NCBI GenBank assembly: GCA_900544175.1
Contig: UQUN01000024.1
Location: 1-41,202, forward strand
Length of the DNA: 41,202 bases
Direction: 5' to 3'
Source: an uncultured Alistipes sp.
GTDB taxonomy: Bacteria > Bacteroidota > Bacteroidia > Bacteroidales > UBA932
Shown here piece after piece: positions 17,515 through 25,650 of this stretch. Under the pieces are notes generated by a model that saw only the letters and a program-made list of their open reading frames with translations, had not been told where the DNA came from and ran no database searches. Each line of letters starts with the position of its first letter. The stretch's first letter is position 1. A program made the position numbers and the translations under genes.

Positions 17515-18459
17515 ATGCTGAGAATCGGCGTGGATGCCATGGGCGGTGATTTCGCACCGGACAATGAGATATCAGGTGCGGTCATGGCTTTGGCAGCCAG
17601 TTCGGGCGGTTTTCAGATATATCTTTTCGGAGACAAAAAAGCTATAACCGGAGTTCTTGACCGAAATGGTTGGGATTCCGGTTCTTTTGTTATTGTAGAC
17701 TGTCCTGAGCGGATAACCTTCTCGGATCACCCTGCAACATCTATCGTAAGGAAGACCAAGTCCAGCCTTGTAAGAGGATTCGAGATGCTGGCTGCAGGGG
17801 AGATAGATGCTTTTGCCGGAACAGGCAATACAGGGGCGATGATGATGGCCTGCAGTACCATTCTGCATCTTGTCCGCGGTATAGCCAGACCTTGCATATC
17901 TGTCGAGCTGCCCGGAGTATCGGGTCGCAGAATTCTGTTGCTGGATGTGGGATTCAATGCAGATTGCCGTCCTGATCAGCTTTTTAATTTCGGACGGCTC
18001 GGTGATATCTATGCAAAGGCTGTCTTGGGAGTCGCGGAACCGAGGATCGCTTTGCTGAATATCGGCAGTGAGGCTGGAAAGGGCAATCTTGTGGTGCGGG
18101 AGGCGTATCATCTGATGTCGGAGGCCGGTGTGTATAATTTTGTCGGCAATATCGAACCTGACAAGATATTCACTACCGATGCCGCAGATGTGGTGGTGAC
18201 GAACGGATTCACCGGCAATATTTTTCTGAAACAGGCCGAGAGTTTCTATGACATGGCTTCGTCCAGAGGTATCAGTGATCCATACATAGACCGTTTCAAC
18301 TATGAAAATTACGGAGGGACTCCGGTCCTCGGGGTGCTTTCTGCTGTGATAATAGGGCATGGACGTTCCACGCCGAAGGCAATATCAAATATGATTCTTA
18401 AAGCGGAAAATGTATTAAATTGTGGATTGATCGAAAAATTTAATATATTTGCACGCTGA
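17515..18459 (+). CDS. plsX: Phosphate acyltransferase PlsX
   Basis: A 314-residue soluble enzyme that converts acyl-ACP to acyl-phosphate, the donor for PlsY in phospholipid synthesis. Family signatures include the start IGVDAMGGDFAPD (4-16), GNTGAMM, LLDVGFNADC, NIGSEAGKGN and VVTNGFTGNIFLK, ending with the short GRSTPKAISNMI segment. It is the last gene of yceD-rpmF-plsX. In many bacteria fabH follows; here a tRNA gene comes instead. Its 3' end contains the tRNA promoter. Confidence 0.96.
   Translation: MLRIGVDAMGGDFAPDNEISGAVMALAASSGGFQIYLFGDKKAITGVLDRNGWDSGSFVIVDCPERITFSDHPATSIVRKTKSSLVRGFEMLAAGEIDAFAGTGNTGAMMMACSTILHLVRGIARPCISVELPGVSGRRILLLDVGFNADCRPDQLFNFGRLGDIYAKAVLGVAEPRIALLNIGSEAGKGNLVVREAYHLMSEAGVYNFVGNIEPDKIFTTDAADVVVTNGFTGNIFLKQAESFYDMASSRGISDPYIDRFNYENYGGTPVLGVLSAVIIGHGRSTPKAISNMILKAENVLNCGLIEKFNIFAR
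18444..18451 (+). promoter_or_regulatory. -7 element for tRNA-Arg
   Basis: TATATTTG, an exact TAnnTTTG match inside the last codons of plsX, is 19 bases before the tRNA. It could start a short tRNA precursor independently of the plsX operon. Confidence 0.45.
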
Positions 18460-18470
18460 TTTCAAGTATT

Positions 18471-18542
18471 GGCCCCATAGTTCAAGGGATAGAATGGAAG
18501 TTTCCTAAACTTTAGATACAGGTTCGAGTCCTGTTGGGGCTA
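18471..18542 (+). tRNA. tRNA-Arg (anticodon CCU)
   Basis: The 72-base sequence folds as a complete cloverleaf. The acceptor GGCCCCA pairs with TGGGGCT through one G-U pair at the top. The D stem is GTTC/GAAT, the anticodon stem GAAGT/ACTTT with loop TTCCTAA, and the T stem ACAGG/CCTGT with loop TTCGAGT. The anticodon CCT (18504-18506) reads AGG arginine codons. The discriminator is A and the CCA end is not encoded. Confidence 0.95.
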
Positions 18543-18586
18543 CACAATCGAAACCTCTTTCCTGTTTCTTCGGAAGGAGTGGAAGC

Positions 18587-19474
18587 TCAGCCGCGGGGAT
18601 GATGGCTGAGAATGGTCTCCCGCAACTTTATGGAGTCTACGTGCGTATAAATTTCCGTTGTGAGTATGCTTTCGTGTCCAAGCATCTGCTGTACAGCTCT
18701 CAGGTCTGCGCCATTCTCTATCATGTGGGTGGCAAATGAGTGGCGGAATGTGTGCGGGGATATTTCTTTTGTTATACCTGCCTTCTCGCATTGTCGCCTG
18801 ACAATCAGAAATACCATCTGTCTGCTCATTTTGCCTCCGCGCCTGTTCAGGAACAGTATGTCCTCCGCTTTCCTGGAAGAGCATGACCGTCTTGTCTGCG
18901 ACAGGTACATTCTGACAGCCCGTGCCGCAGGCTCTCCTATGGGAACAAGTCTCTGCTTGTCGCCTTTTCCGATTACCCTGACAAATCCCTCGTCCAGAAA
19001 CAAGTCGGAGATGCGAAGTGACACCAGCTCGCTTACTCTGAGACCGCATGAATACAGTGTTTCCAGAATGGCCTTGTTGCGGTGCCCTTCAGTGGATGAC
19101 AGGTCCACGGAGCATATTATGCGGTCTATTTCCTCAATGGAGAGAACAGTTGGAATATGTCTGGATATTTTCGGAGGATCAATGATGTCGGCAGGATTGT
19201 CCATTATGCGTCCTTCTATCTCAAGAAAACTGAAGAAACTTTTCAGGGAGCTGACTGTTCTGGCCTGGCTGCGCTTGGAGATGTTTTTCCCCGCCTCATC
19301 AGAGATGAATGCAGCAAGATCCTCTCCATTTATGTCTTCCGGGTTTCGGTATGACATGAATCTGGCCAGCTTCATGATGTCGTTTGTGTATGAGACAAGT
19401 GTGTTTTTCGACAGAGCCCGTTCGATTCTCAAATATGACCTGTAGTCGGATATTATGTCGTTCCAGTCCTTCAT
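18587..19474 (-). CDS. Tyrosine recombinase XerC/XerD type
   Basis: A 295-residue site-specific recombinase of the size and layout of XerC/XerD, which resolve chromosome dimers at dif during division. The N-terminal SAM-like core-binding domain (about 1-90) precedes the catalytic domain. Catalytic residues are all present: R146 in CGLRVSEL, K170 in IGKGDKQR, H241 and R244 in HTFRHSFATH, H267 in LGHESI and nucleophile Y276 in TEIYTH. The ATG at 19474 overlaps the nth stop codon (ATGA), which decides the start. The longer upstream reading was rejected. Being in an operon with nth and ftsE, it is a housekeeping Xer protein rather than the integrase of an element. C versus D is not resolved here. 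Confidence 0.9.
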   Translation of the reverse strand: MKDWNDIISDYRSYLRIERALSKNTLVSYTNDIMKLARFMSYRNPEDINGEDLAAFISDEAGKNISKRSQARTVSSLKSFFSFLEIEGRIMDNPADIIDPPKISRHIPTVLSIEEIDRIICSVDLSSTEGHRNKAILETLYSCGLRVSELVSLRISDLFLDEGFVRVIGKGDKQRLVPIGEPAARAVRMYLSQTRRSCSSRKAEDILFLNRRGGKMSRQMVFLIVRRQCEKAGITKEISPHTFRHSFATHMIENGADLRAVQQMLGHESILTTEIYTHVDSIKLRETILSHHPRG

Positions 19475-20133
19475 TTTACGTTTTTGGACGACAGCTCCGG
19501 ATATGACCTGCACCATGCTGCAAGAGGACATTCATCGCATTTAGGATTGCGTGCGGTGCACACATAGCGTCCGTGCAGTATGAGCCAGTGATGTGATATT
19601 GCCCTTTGTTCCAACGGTATATTGCTTTCGAGATCGGCTTCTACCTTTTCCGGGGTCCTGCCGTCCGACAGACCGAGCCTGTTGGATACGCGCAGGACAT
19701 GGGTGTCTACTGCGATGACAGGCTTGTCGTAAAGTATGGATGCGACCACGTTGGCTGTCTTGCGGCCGACTCCCGGTAATGTCATGAGACTGTCTATGTC
19801 TGAGGGGATCACGGAATTGAAGTCGGTTGTCAGCTTACGTGCCATGTCGATGATGTGTCGGGCTTTGCTGTTGGGGTAAGATACGGAGCGGATAAGGCTC
19901 AGGACTTCATCGAATGAGGCTTCGGCCAATGATTCTGGGTCGGGAAATCTCTCGAACAGGGCCGGCGTGACCATATTCACTCTCTTGTCTGTACACTGCG
20001 CGGAAAGTATCACGGCGACAATCAGCTGGTAACCGTCGGTGTAGCTGAGTTCGGAACGGACAGACGGCCTGTTGGCGGCGAACCATCCTATAATCGCCTC
20101 GTACCTTTGTTTCTGAGTGAGTCTTTCTGTCAT
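19471..20133 (-). CDS. nth: Endonuclease III
   Basis: A 220-residue DNA glycosylase/AP lyase that removes oxidised pyrimidines in base-excision repair. The helix-hairpin-helix LPGVGRKTANVV (119-130) contains catalytic K125, and the catalytic aspartate is D143 in AVDTHV. The C-terminal [4Fe-4S] loop is intact with C192, C199, C202 and C208 in the classical C-x6-C-x2-C-x5-C spacing. It starts 8 bases after ftsE and overlaps the Xer start by 4 bases, so the three form one operon. Confidence 0.96.
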   Translation of the reverse strand: MTERLTQKQRYEAIIGWFAANRPSVRSELSYTDGYQLIVAVILSAQCTDKRVNMVTPALFERFPDPESLAEASFDEVLSLIRSVSYPNSKARHIIDMARKLTTDFNSVIPSDIDSLMTLPGVGRKTANVVASILYDKPVIAVDTHVLRVSNRLGLSDGRTPEKVEADLESNIPLEQRAISHHWLILHGRYVCTARNPKCDECPLAAWCRSYPELSSKNVK

Positions 20134-20141
20134 GTACAGGA

Positions 20142-20867
20142 CTATATGAATTCGGTTATGTCAAGTTGGACCTCTTTCTCTTCAGGTACTTCCTCGCAGG
20201 ACATCTTTTCGCATAGGAAAGTGCGGGCCGGGTACTTCTGGAACAGGGTCTTGTTGTGGGTCACCATGATGATGGCAGGACCGTTCTCCTTGTTTATTCT
20301 CAGCAGCAGATTCATGATCTCATCAGTAGTGTCACCGTCAAGGTTGCCTGTAGGCTCGTCGGCAAGGATAATCTCGGGGCTGTTCAGCAGGGCCCTGGCG
20401 ATTGCGATTCTCTGCTGCTCTCCTCCTGACAGCTGGTGTGGCATCTTCTGGGCCTTATGTTCCATACCGACTGCGTTGAGGGCTTTTCTTATGCGCTCCT
20501 GAGCAGCTTTCCTGTCCTTCCAGCCTGTGGCGCGCAGGACAAACATCAGATTGTCGTTGACAGACCTGTCCATGAGCAGCTGGAAGTCCTGGAACACGAC
20601 CCCTATCTTTCGTCTCAGGTAAGGAATCTGTCTCTTTTTCAATTTTCTCATATTGAATCCCCCGATGAAGGCGGTGCCGCTTTTTATGTCCGTGTCGCCT
20701 ATCATCGCCCGTATTATGGTTGTCTTTCCGCTGCCGACTTTTCCTATGATATATACAAACTCACCTTTATCCACACTCATCGTGAGCCCGGATATCACGA
20801 TGTTGCCGCTGTTGTATATGTCAGCATTCTCGAAGAATATAAGTGGATGGTCTGTGTTTTCTCCCAT
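20142..20867 (-). CDS. ftsE: FtsE-like ABC transporter ATP-binding protein
   Basis: A 241-residue ABC ATPase resembling FtsE, which with FtsX controls peptidoglycan hydrolases at the division site. Walker A is GKVGSGKTT (42-50), the signature LSGGEQQ spans 146-152 and Walker B is ILADE (167-171). FtsE-like features include the segment VVFQDFQLLMDRSVNDN near 90-106 and the DEPTGNLD end. The C-terminus has an acidic tail of about 15 residues. No ftsX permease gene is adjacent; the next genes are nth and the recombinase. A LolD/MacB-type exporter ATPase is the main alternative. Confidence 0.82.
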   Translation of the reverse strand: MGENTDHPLIFFENADIYNSGNIVISGLTMSVDKGEFVYIIGKVGSGKTTIIRAMIGDTDIKSGTAFIGGFNMRKLKKRQIPYLRRKIGVVFQDFQLLMDRSVNDNLMFVLRATGWKDRKAAQERIRKALNAVGMEHKAQKMPHQLSGGEQQRIAIARALLNSPEIILADEPTGNLDGDTTDEIMNLLLRINKENGPAIIMVTHNKTLFQKYPARTFLCEKMSCEEVPEEKEVQLDITEFI

Positions 20868-20885
20868 TAGCCGTCAATTAATATA

Positions 20886-20893
20886 CAAATATA
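20886..20893 (-). promoter_or_regulatory. -7 element for ftsE-nth-xer
   Basis: TATATTTG on the minus strand, an exact TAnnTTTG match 18 bases before the ftsE ATG. Confidence 0.5.
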
Positions 20894-20905
20894 GTCAATT
20901 ATTCT

Positions 20906-20913
20906 TATTTTTG
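20906..20913 (+). promoter_or_regulatory. -7 element for the TPR/barrel genes
   Basis: TATTTTTG, an exact TAnnTTTG match 17 bases before the ATG at 20931. It is divergent from the ftsE promoter. Confidence 0.5.
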
Positions 20914-20930
20914 CCCCAAATAGGTTGAAA

Positions 20931-23900
20931 ATGGTCTGTAAAAGATGTTTGGCTTTTTTGTCGTTTGCAATTGCAGTCTGCTTGTCAAGTGGCGCTCAGG
21001 ACGGCAAGATTCCGGAAAGGAGGCTGGAGAGGATAAAGGAGCTGTATGACAATGACATGTTCTCTGCCGTAAGGGAGGAGGTGAGAGATGTCTTTACGAC
21101 ATCTTCTGGTATTTCCGGTCCGGACAAGGACTGGCTTGCCTCATATTACATATTGAGCAGTATACGTCTTGGAGTCCCTGATGTGGATGCTCTTATGGAC
21201 GTATATACCGGATGTTTCAGATCGGCTCCGGAGTATATGGGCGTTATGCTGGAGTATGCTGGATACTATTTTGACAGAAAGGAATACGCCGTTGCGTTGA
21301 GGATCCTGGACAGCACTGATTACGCACTGTTGTCCAGAACCGGTAAAGAGCAGTATCTTTTCCAGCGCTCGTTCTGTCAGCTCAGGACTGGAAACACTGC
21401 CGGTGCCAGGAACGGGTTCAACATGATACTGAAGGGCAGACATACAAAATATACGGTACCGTCAACGTATTATGCCGGCTACATAGCCTATATGGACAAG
21501 GACTTCAAGAATGCGATAAGACTTCTGTCCTCAATACGCCACGATGCTCATTTCAGTGCCTATTGCGCCTATTACATTCTGGAGTCGAAGCTGATGATGG
21601 AGGACTACGGGTATGTGACGGATAACGGAGCGGGTGTCTTCGGTATCGTTCCCAAGGACATGAAGCCTAAGGTGGCCAGAATCATATCCCAGGCATACTA
21701 CAGTCTTGGACGTTCGGACGAGGCCGAGAGGTGGTTCAAGGACTATTCGTCTTCCGGTGCAGGCATGAGCAGAAAGGACAACTATTATCTCGGCATCATT
21801 TCCTATGCCAACGGTTCGTACTATGCTGCTGTGGACGCATTCGGGAAGGTGGTGTCAACTCCTGATTCCCTGGCTCAGAACGCATATATGCATCTTGCCA
21901 ACTCATATCTGAAGCTCAGGAACAAGCATGAGGCATTGAGGTGTTACAGGAAAGCATCAGAGATGACGTTTGACCGTAATGTCAGAGAGGAGTCCTACTA
22001 CAATTATGCGAAGCTGGCATTTGATGTGAATTCGGACATCTCGGTGTTCCAGGACTATCTTGCGGAGTGGCCTGAAACAAAACGCTCGGATGAGATATAT
22101 TCCTATATGGCAGAGTCTTATTTGCTGTCCAAGAACTATAAGGCGGCAATAAGTGCCTTGAGCGGCATACGTAATATGACACCCGAGATGGAGATGAACC
22201 TGCAGAAAGCGGCATTTCTGAGAGGTCTCGAATTGTACGGCATGGGATCTTACGGTGGGGCGGTCGAGGGTTTCAGGATGTCGTCGGAGCATTCATCATA
22301 TAACCGTAATCTCGGGCTTCTGACCAGATTCTGGCTTGCTGACGCCCTTTATAGGACCGGGAATGCTGCAGGTGCGGCAGAAATGAACGGCACTCTTTAC
22401 CAAAACCAGGCATTCAGGTCGTTCAAGGAGTATCCGTACATGCTTTTCGGTCAGGGGTACTGTTATTATGCCATGGGAAATTATGAGGAGGCGCTTGAGT
22501 GGTTCTACAGATTCCTGGAACTGCGAGGTACTGATATGGACATGATCATAGAGGCCAGGCTTAGGGTAGGGGACGCTCTGTTCATGCTCAGGGACTATGC
22601 CAAGGCTGCTTCGGTGTACGAGGAGGTTTCTATGGTCAACTACAATCCTGAGTATGTCGTGTACGCCGCATATCAGTGTGCGCTGGCCTATGGCCTTGTG
22701 CCTGACACCGGCAAGAAGATAGAGATGCTGGAAAGCATAGTGGACAGGAGGGAGGATACTCCGCTTTATCCCAGAGCCGTGTATGAGCTGGGACGCACAT
22801 ATGTGCAGGAACATATTGCGGACAAGGCGGAAAGGTGTTTTAAATACCTGCTTAATGAGGTCAGGGATCCGCTCTACGAACCGAAAGCCATGCTGGAACT
22901 CGGTATGCTGTATTCCAATGCAGGAGACTATGAAAGGGCGGTAGAGTATCTTACGGGAATAGTGGAGAGATATCCGCTGTCGGAAGATACGGAGAATGCT
23001 TTGGCTGTCATAGAGAGCATATACTCTGTGCAGAACAGGCCGGAAGAGTATTTCGCGTATTTGGACCGTGTTGGAATGTCCGACATGAAGACTCCGGACG
23101 AGAGGGAGAGCATGCTTTTCAGTGCGGCGGAACAGACGTACCTGTCCGGTGATTATGTTTCCGCAGAAAAGGCCCTGGAGTCCTTTATAAAGATGTATCC
23201 TGACGGTCAGAAGACTCCGCTCGCGTATTTTTATCTTGCAGAGTCATTTTCGGCCATGAACAGGAAGGAGGAGGCCGCATCGGCGTACAGGAAGGTGATG
23301 GACACCGGCAGCGGGTCGTTTGTGGAGTTGTCCACACTCAAGTATGCAGGGATATGCTACGGTCTTGAGGAGTATGGAGCGGCGGCGTCAGCATATGAGG
23401 ATCTTCTGCGTATCGCGCAGTTGGACAACAACCGCAATGAGGCCAGAAAAGGTCTGATGAGGTCCTATTTCATGGATGAGAAATACAATCTTGCTCTTGA
23501 CGCAGCCTCTCAGGTATTGGATATCCAGTCTCTGGATCAGGAGGATGCCCAGGAGGCGCAGTACATTACGGCCAAGTCCTGCATATCGCTCGGGCGCAGG
23601 GACGAGGCTCTTCCCATATTGCGCGGACTTGCACGTATGAACTATACTCCGCTGGGAGCGGAGGCCTGTTATCTGTTGATACAGGACACGTACGATGCCG
23701 GGAATTTCGAGGAGGTGGAGAATCTTGTATATGCTTTCTCGGATTCCAAGACGGATCAGATGTATTGGCTCGCCAAGAGTTTTATTGTGCTTGGTGACTC
23801 TTTTGCAGAAAGGGAGGAATGGGAGCAGGCTGTGGCCACGTTCCAGAGCATCAAGGACGGCTACAGCCCGTCTTCGTCAAAGGACGATGTCCTGGAACAG

Positions 23901-23948
23901 GTGGAGATGAGACTTGAAAGATTAGATACGATAATCAGCGCACGATGA
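20931..23948 (+). CDS. Large periplasmic TPR-repeat protein
   Basis: This protein has 1005 residues from the ATG at 20931; an in-frame TTG 6 bases earlier was not used. A signal peptide (about 1-22, ending SSGAQ) precedes an almost wholly helical protein. Many units resemble tetratricopeptide repeats, such as YYAVDAFGKVVSTPDSLAQN, ALEWFYRFLELRGTDMD and AVEYLTGIVERYPLSEDTEN, with typical A/G-Y patterns through the whole length. Large TPR proteins usually act as scaffolds for envelope complexes. The next gene, overlapping by 4 bases (ATGA), encodes an outer-membrane barrel, so the two are translationally coupled and likely to work together. Function is unknown. Confidence 0.85.
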   Translation: MVCKRCLAFLSFAIAVCLSSGAQDGKIPERRLERIKELYDNDMFSAVREEVRDVFTTSSGISGPDKDWLASYYILSSIRLGVPDVDALMDVYTGCFRSAPEYMGVMLEYAGYYFDRKEYAVALRILDSTDYALLSRTGKEQYLFQRSFCQLRTGNTAGARNGFNMILKGRHTKYTVPSTYYAGYIAYMDKDFKNAIRLLSSIRHDAHFSAYCAYYILESKLMMEDYGYVTDNGAGVFGIVPKDMKPKVARIISQAYYSLGRSDEAERWFKDYSSSGAGMSRKDNYYLGIISYANGSYYAAVDAFGKVVSTPDSLAQNAYMHLANSYLKLRNKHEALRCYRKASEMTFDRNVREESYYNYAKLAFDVNSDISVFQDYLAEWPETKRSDEIYSYMAESYLLSKNYKAAISALSGIRNMTPEMEMNLQKAAFLRGLELYGMGSYGGAVEGFRMSSEHSSYNRNLGLLTRFWLADALYRTGNAAGAAEMNGTLYQNQAFRSFKEYPYMLFGQGYCYYAMGNYEEALEWFYRFLELRGTDMDMIIEARLRVGDALFMLRDYAKAASVYEEVSMVNYNPEYVVYAAYQCALAYGLVPDTGKKIEMLESIVDRREDTPLYPRAVYELGRTYVQEHIADKAERCFKYLLNEVRDPLYEPKAMLELGMLYSNAGDYERAVEYLTGIVERYPLSEDTENALAVIESIYSVQNRPEEYFAYLDRVGMSDMKTPDERESMLFSAAEQTYLSGDYVSAEKALESFIKMYPDGQKTPLAYFYLAESFSAMNRKEEAASAYRKVMDTGSGSFVELSTLKYAGICYGLEEYGAAASAYEDLLRIAQLDNNRNEARKGLMRSYFMDEKYNLALDAASQVLDIQSLDQEDAQEAQYITAKSCISLGRRDEALPILRGLARMNYTPLGAEACYLLIQDTYDAGNFEEVENLVYAFSDSKTDQMYWLAKSFIVLGDSFAEREEWEQAVATFQSIKDGYSPSSSKDDVLEQVEMRLERLDTIISAR

Positions 23949-25606
23949 CGATGAGGATACGCATAATACTGGTGTCGGTGCTGCTCCTGGCGGTTAATGC
24001 TGTGCGGCTGGGGGCACAGACTGGAATCAACTCCACTGTGGAGGTTGAGAGGGACTATGAAGGCCGGATCACGAGCATTGAAAAAGCCCCTATGGATATT
24101 CCTGTTGACGATTCTCTCCTGAATTTCAACCTGGATTTCAATTACACTACATTCTACAGTCCATACAAGGACCTTTATGAGTTCTCGCCAACACTTACCG
24201 TCGGGCCGGCTGATTACGGCAAGGTGGTGTATCCCTGGCTGTATGCCAGGCTGGCGGCTTCTTATCCGTGGACACCGTCAGCGGACCTGTATGTGTCACC
24301 ACGTCTTGGCGGCAGGTTCTCGTTCGAGGTGTACGTCAACCATGATTCCTATTGGGGAAAAATGCCACTTACAGCCTATTCCGGCGACCGTGTCGTGCTG
24401 TCCGGTGAAAAGTCCTACGGAGACAGGATGAGAAACAAGGCGGGTGCGGCTTTCGGATTCAGGTGGAAGAAGGGAGAACTTGGTATCAGTGCCGGCTATG
24501 CGGCCAGCATGTATGCCCTTAATGGCGGACAAGGTCTGTCCCACAAGCAGATATGGAACTGGAACTCCAATCATTTCCGCCATTTTGACTCTCGTCTGAA
24601 TGTCCGTTCGGTCAATTCTGGTACAGATGCGTTCTATTATAATGTTGACTTGGGATACCGTTATTTTGACAACCGGAGTGGAGTCACTGAGCATCTTGCC
24701 GATGCGGATATATCTATGGGAGCGGCATTTAAGGAAGAGCATCTGCTGTATCTCAGATTCGACGGCACTTTCTCGAATTCGGGGCTGTGGAGTCTTGCGC
24801 CTGTGTACAGGTGGGAGAGGGACCGCTGGCGCATAAAGGCTTCGGTTGTTTTCTCTTCTGCCTACGGTTCCGGTCCGTCATCGTCATACAGAACGCTTTT
24901 TTATCCGGATGCATCGGTTGTGTATGAGGCGGCCCGCAATACTTTGTGGCTTTTTGCCGAACTGCACGGCGAGCACCGTCTGCTTACAAGATACGACCTG
25001 TATGAGCTCAATCCGTGGATGGACAGTGGACGCGGGATGTTCCTGAAGGCGGTACCAGTGTCGTTGGATCTCGGACTTAAGGGATCGGTCAGAGACCGTT
25101 TCTCATATTCGCTCAGGGCCGGTTATCTCAGGGCGGCCGATATCCTTTCATTCATATCGGCCGGAGGTTACCAGAGAATATCCGGCGGAAGCAGTCACCT
25201 GCTGACGGCAGGCAGTACGCTGAGATGGAAGTCAAGGGACTTTTTTGCCCAGGCCGATTTGAATTACAGGTATTACACCGACAGTCGTGCCGCATTGATG
25301 ACTCCTGCTTTTGATATAAGGGCCGTCATGGAGTACAACTTGAAGCGGCGTCTGTTTATACGGGCTGACTGTTATTTCCGTACGTCCGTGACGGGAGCCG
25401 CAGCCGGTGCGGCAGTATCGGATCCTGTATCTTATTACAGAGTTCCGTCATTTGTGGATATCGGTCTGAGGGTATCTTATGCCGTAAATACGTCCGTAAT
25501 GGTTTTCCTTGAGGCGGACAATCTGGCAAACAGTAAGATACAGTATTATCTGAACTATGTCGAGCCAGGAATCAGTGTGGGTGCCGGCTTGTGTCTGAAG
25601 TTGTAA
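23945..25606 (+). CDS. Outer-membrane beta-barrel protein
   Basis: A 553-residue protein with a clear signal peptide (about 1-25, ending RLGAQ). The rest is dominated by alternating polar/aromatic strands, for example FNLDFNYTTFYSPYKDLYEF, GELGISAGYAASMYAL, YNVDLGYRYFDNRSGV and FFAQADLNYRYYTDSRA, with tight turns between them. This is the pattern of a barrel of 16 or more strands. The final strands resemble the C-terminal end of TonB-dependent receptors (VFLEADNLANSKIQYYLNY). The plug domain and TonB box are not visible, so it is not a complete TonB-dependent receptor. It follows the TPR gene with an ATGA overlap and precedes gyrB. An alternative start is the second ATG two codons in. Confidence 0.75.
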   Translation: MTMRIRIILVSVLLLAVNAVRLGAQTGINSTVEVERDYEGRITSIEKAPMDIPVDDSLLNFNLDFNYTTFYSPYKDLYEFSPTLTVGPADYGKVVYPWLYARLAASYPWTPSADLYVSPRLGGRFSFEVYVNHDSYWGKMPLTAYSGDRVVLSGEKSYGDRMRNKAGAAFGFRWKKGELGISAGYAASMYALNGGQGLSHKQIWNWNSNHFRHFDSRLNVRSVNSGTDAFYYNVDLGYRYFDNRSGVTEHLADADISMGAAFKEEHLLYLRFDGTFSNSGLWSLAPVYRWERDRWRIKASVVFSSAYGSGPSSSYRTLFYPDASVVYEAARNTLWLFAELHGEHRLLTRYDLYELNPWMDSGRGMFLKAVPVSLDLGLKGSVRDRFSYSLRAGYLRAADILSFISAGGYQRISGGSSHLLTAGSTLRWKSRDFFAQADLNYRYYTDSRAALMTPAFDIRAVMEYNLKRRLFIRADCYFRTSVTGAAAGAAVSDPVSYYRVPSFVDIGLRVSYAVNTSVMVFLEADNLANSKIQYYLNYVEPGISVGAGLCLKL

Positions 25607-25617
25607 GAAATTTTTAT

Positions 25618-25625
25618 TATCTTTG
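25618..25625 (+). promoter_or_regulatory. -7 element for gyrB
   Basis: TATCTTTG, an exact TAnnTTTG match between the barrel stop codon and the gyrB ATG at 25651. It suggests gyrB is also transcribed from its own start. Confidence 0.55.
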
Positions 25626-25650
25626 TCCGTTATATAATTTTAGAACTGCG

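Noticed and set aside
18471..19474. tRNA gene next to a tyrosine recombinase, as in integrative elements
   Set aside because: The recombinase has XerC/XerD size, sits in an operon with nth and ftsE, and no repeated tRNA end or cargo genes are found. It reads as a housekeeping gene.
25591..25650. Longer gyrB reading frame overlapping the barrel gene
   Set aside because: It would include the -7 promoter element and a sequence with no GyrB similarity. The ATG at 25651 gives the usual N-terminus.
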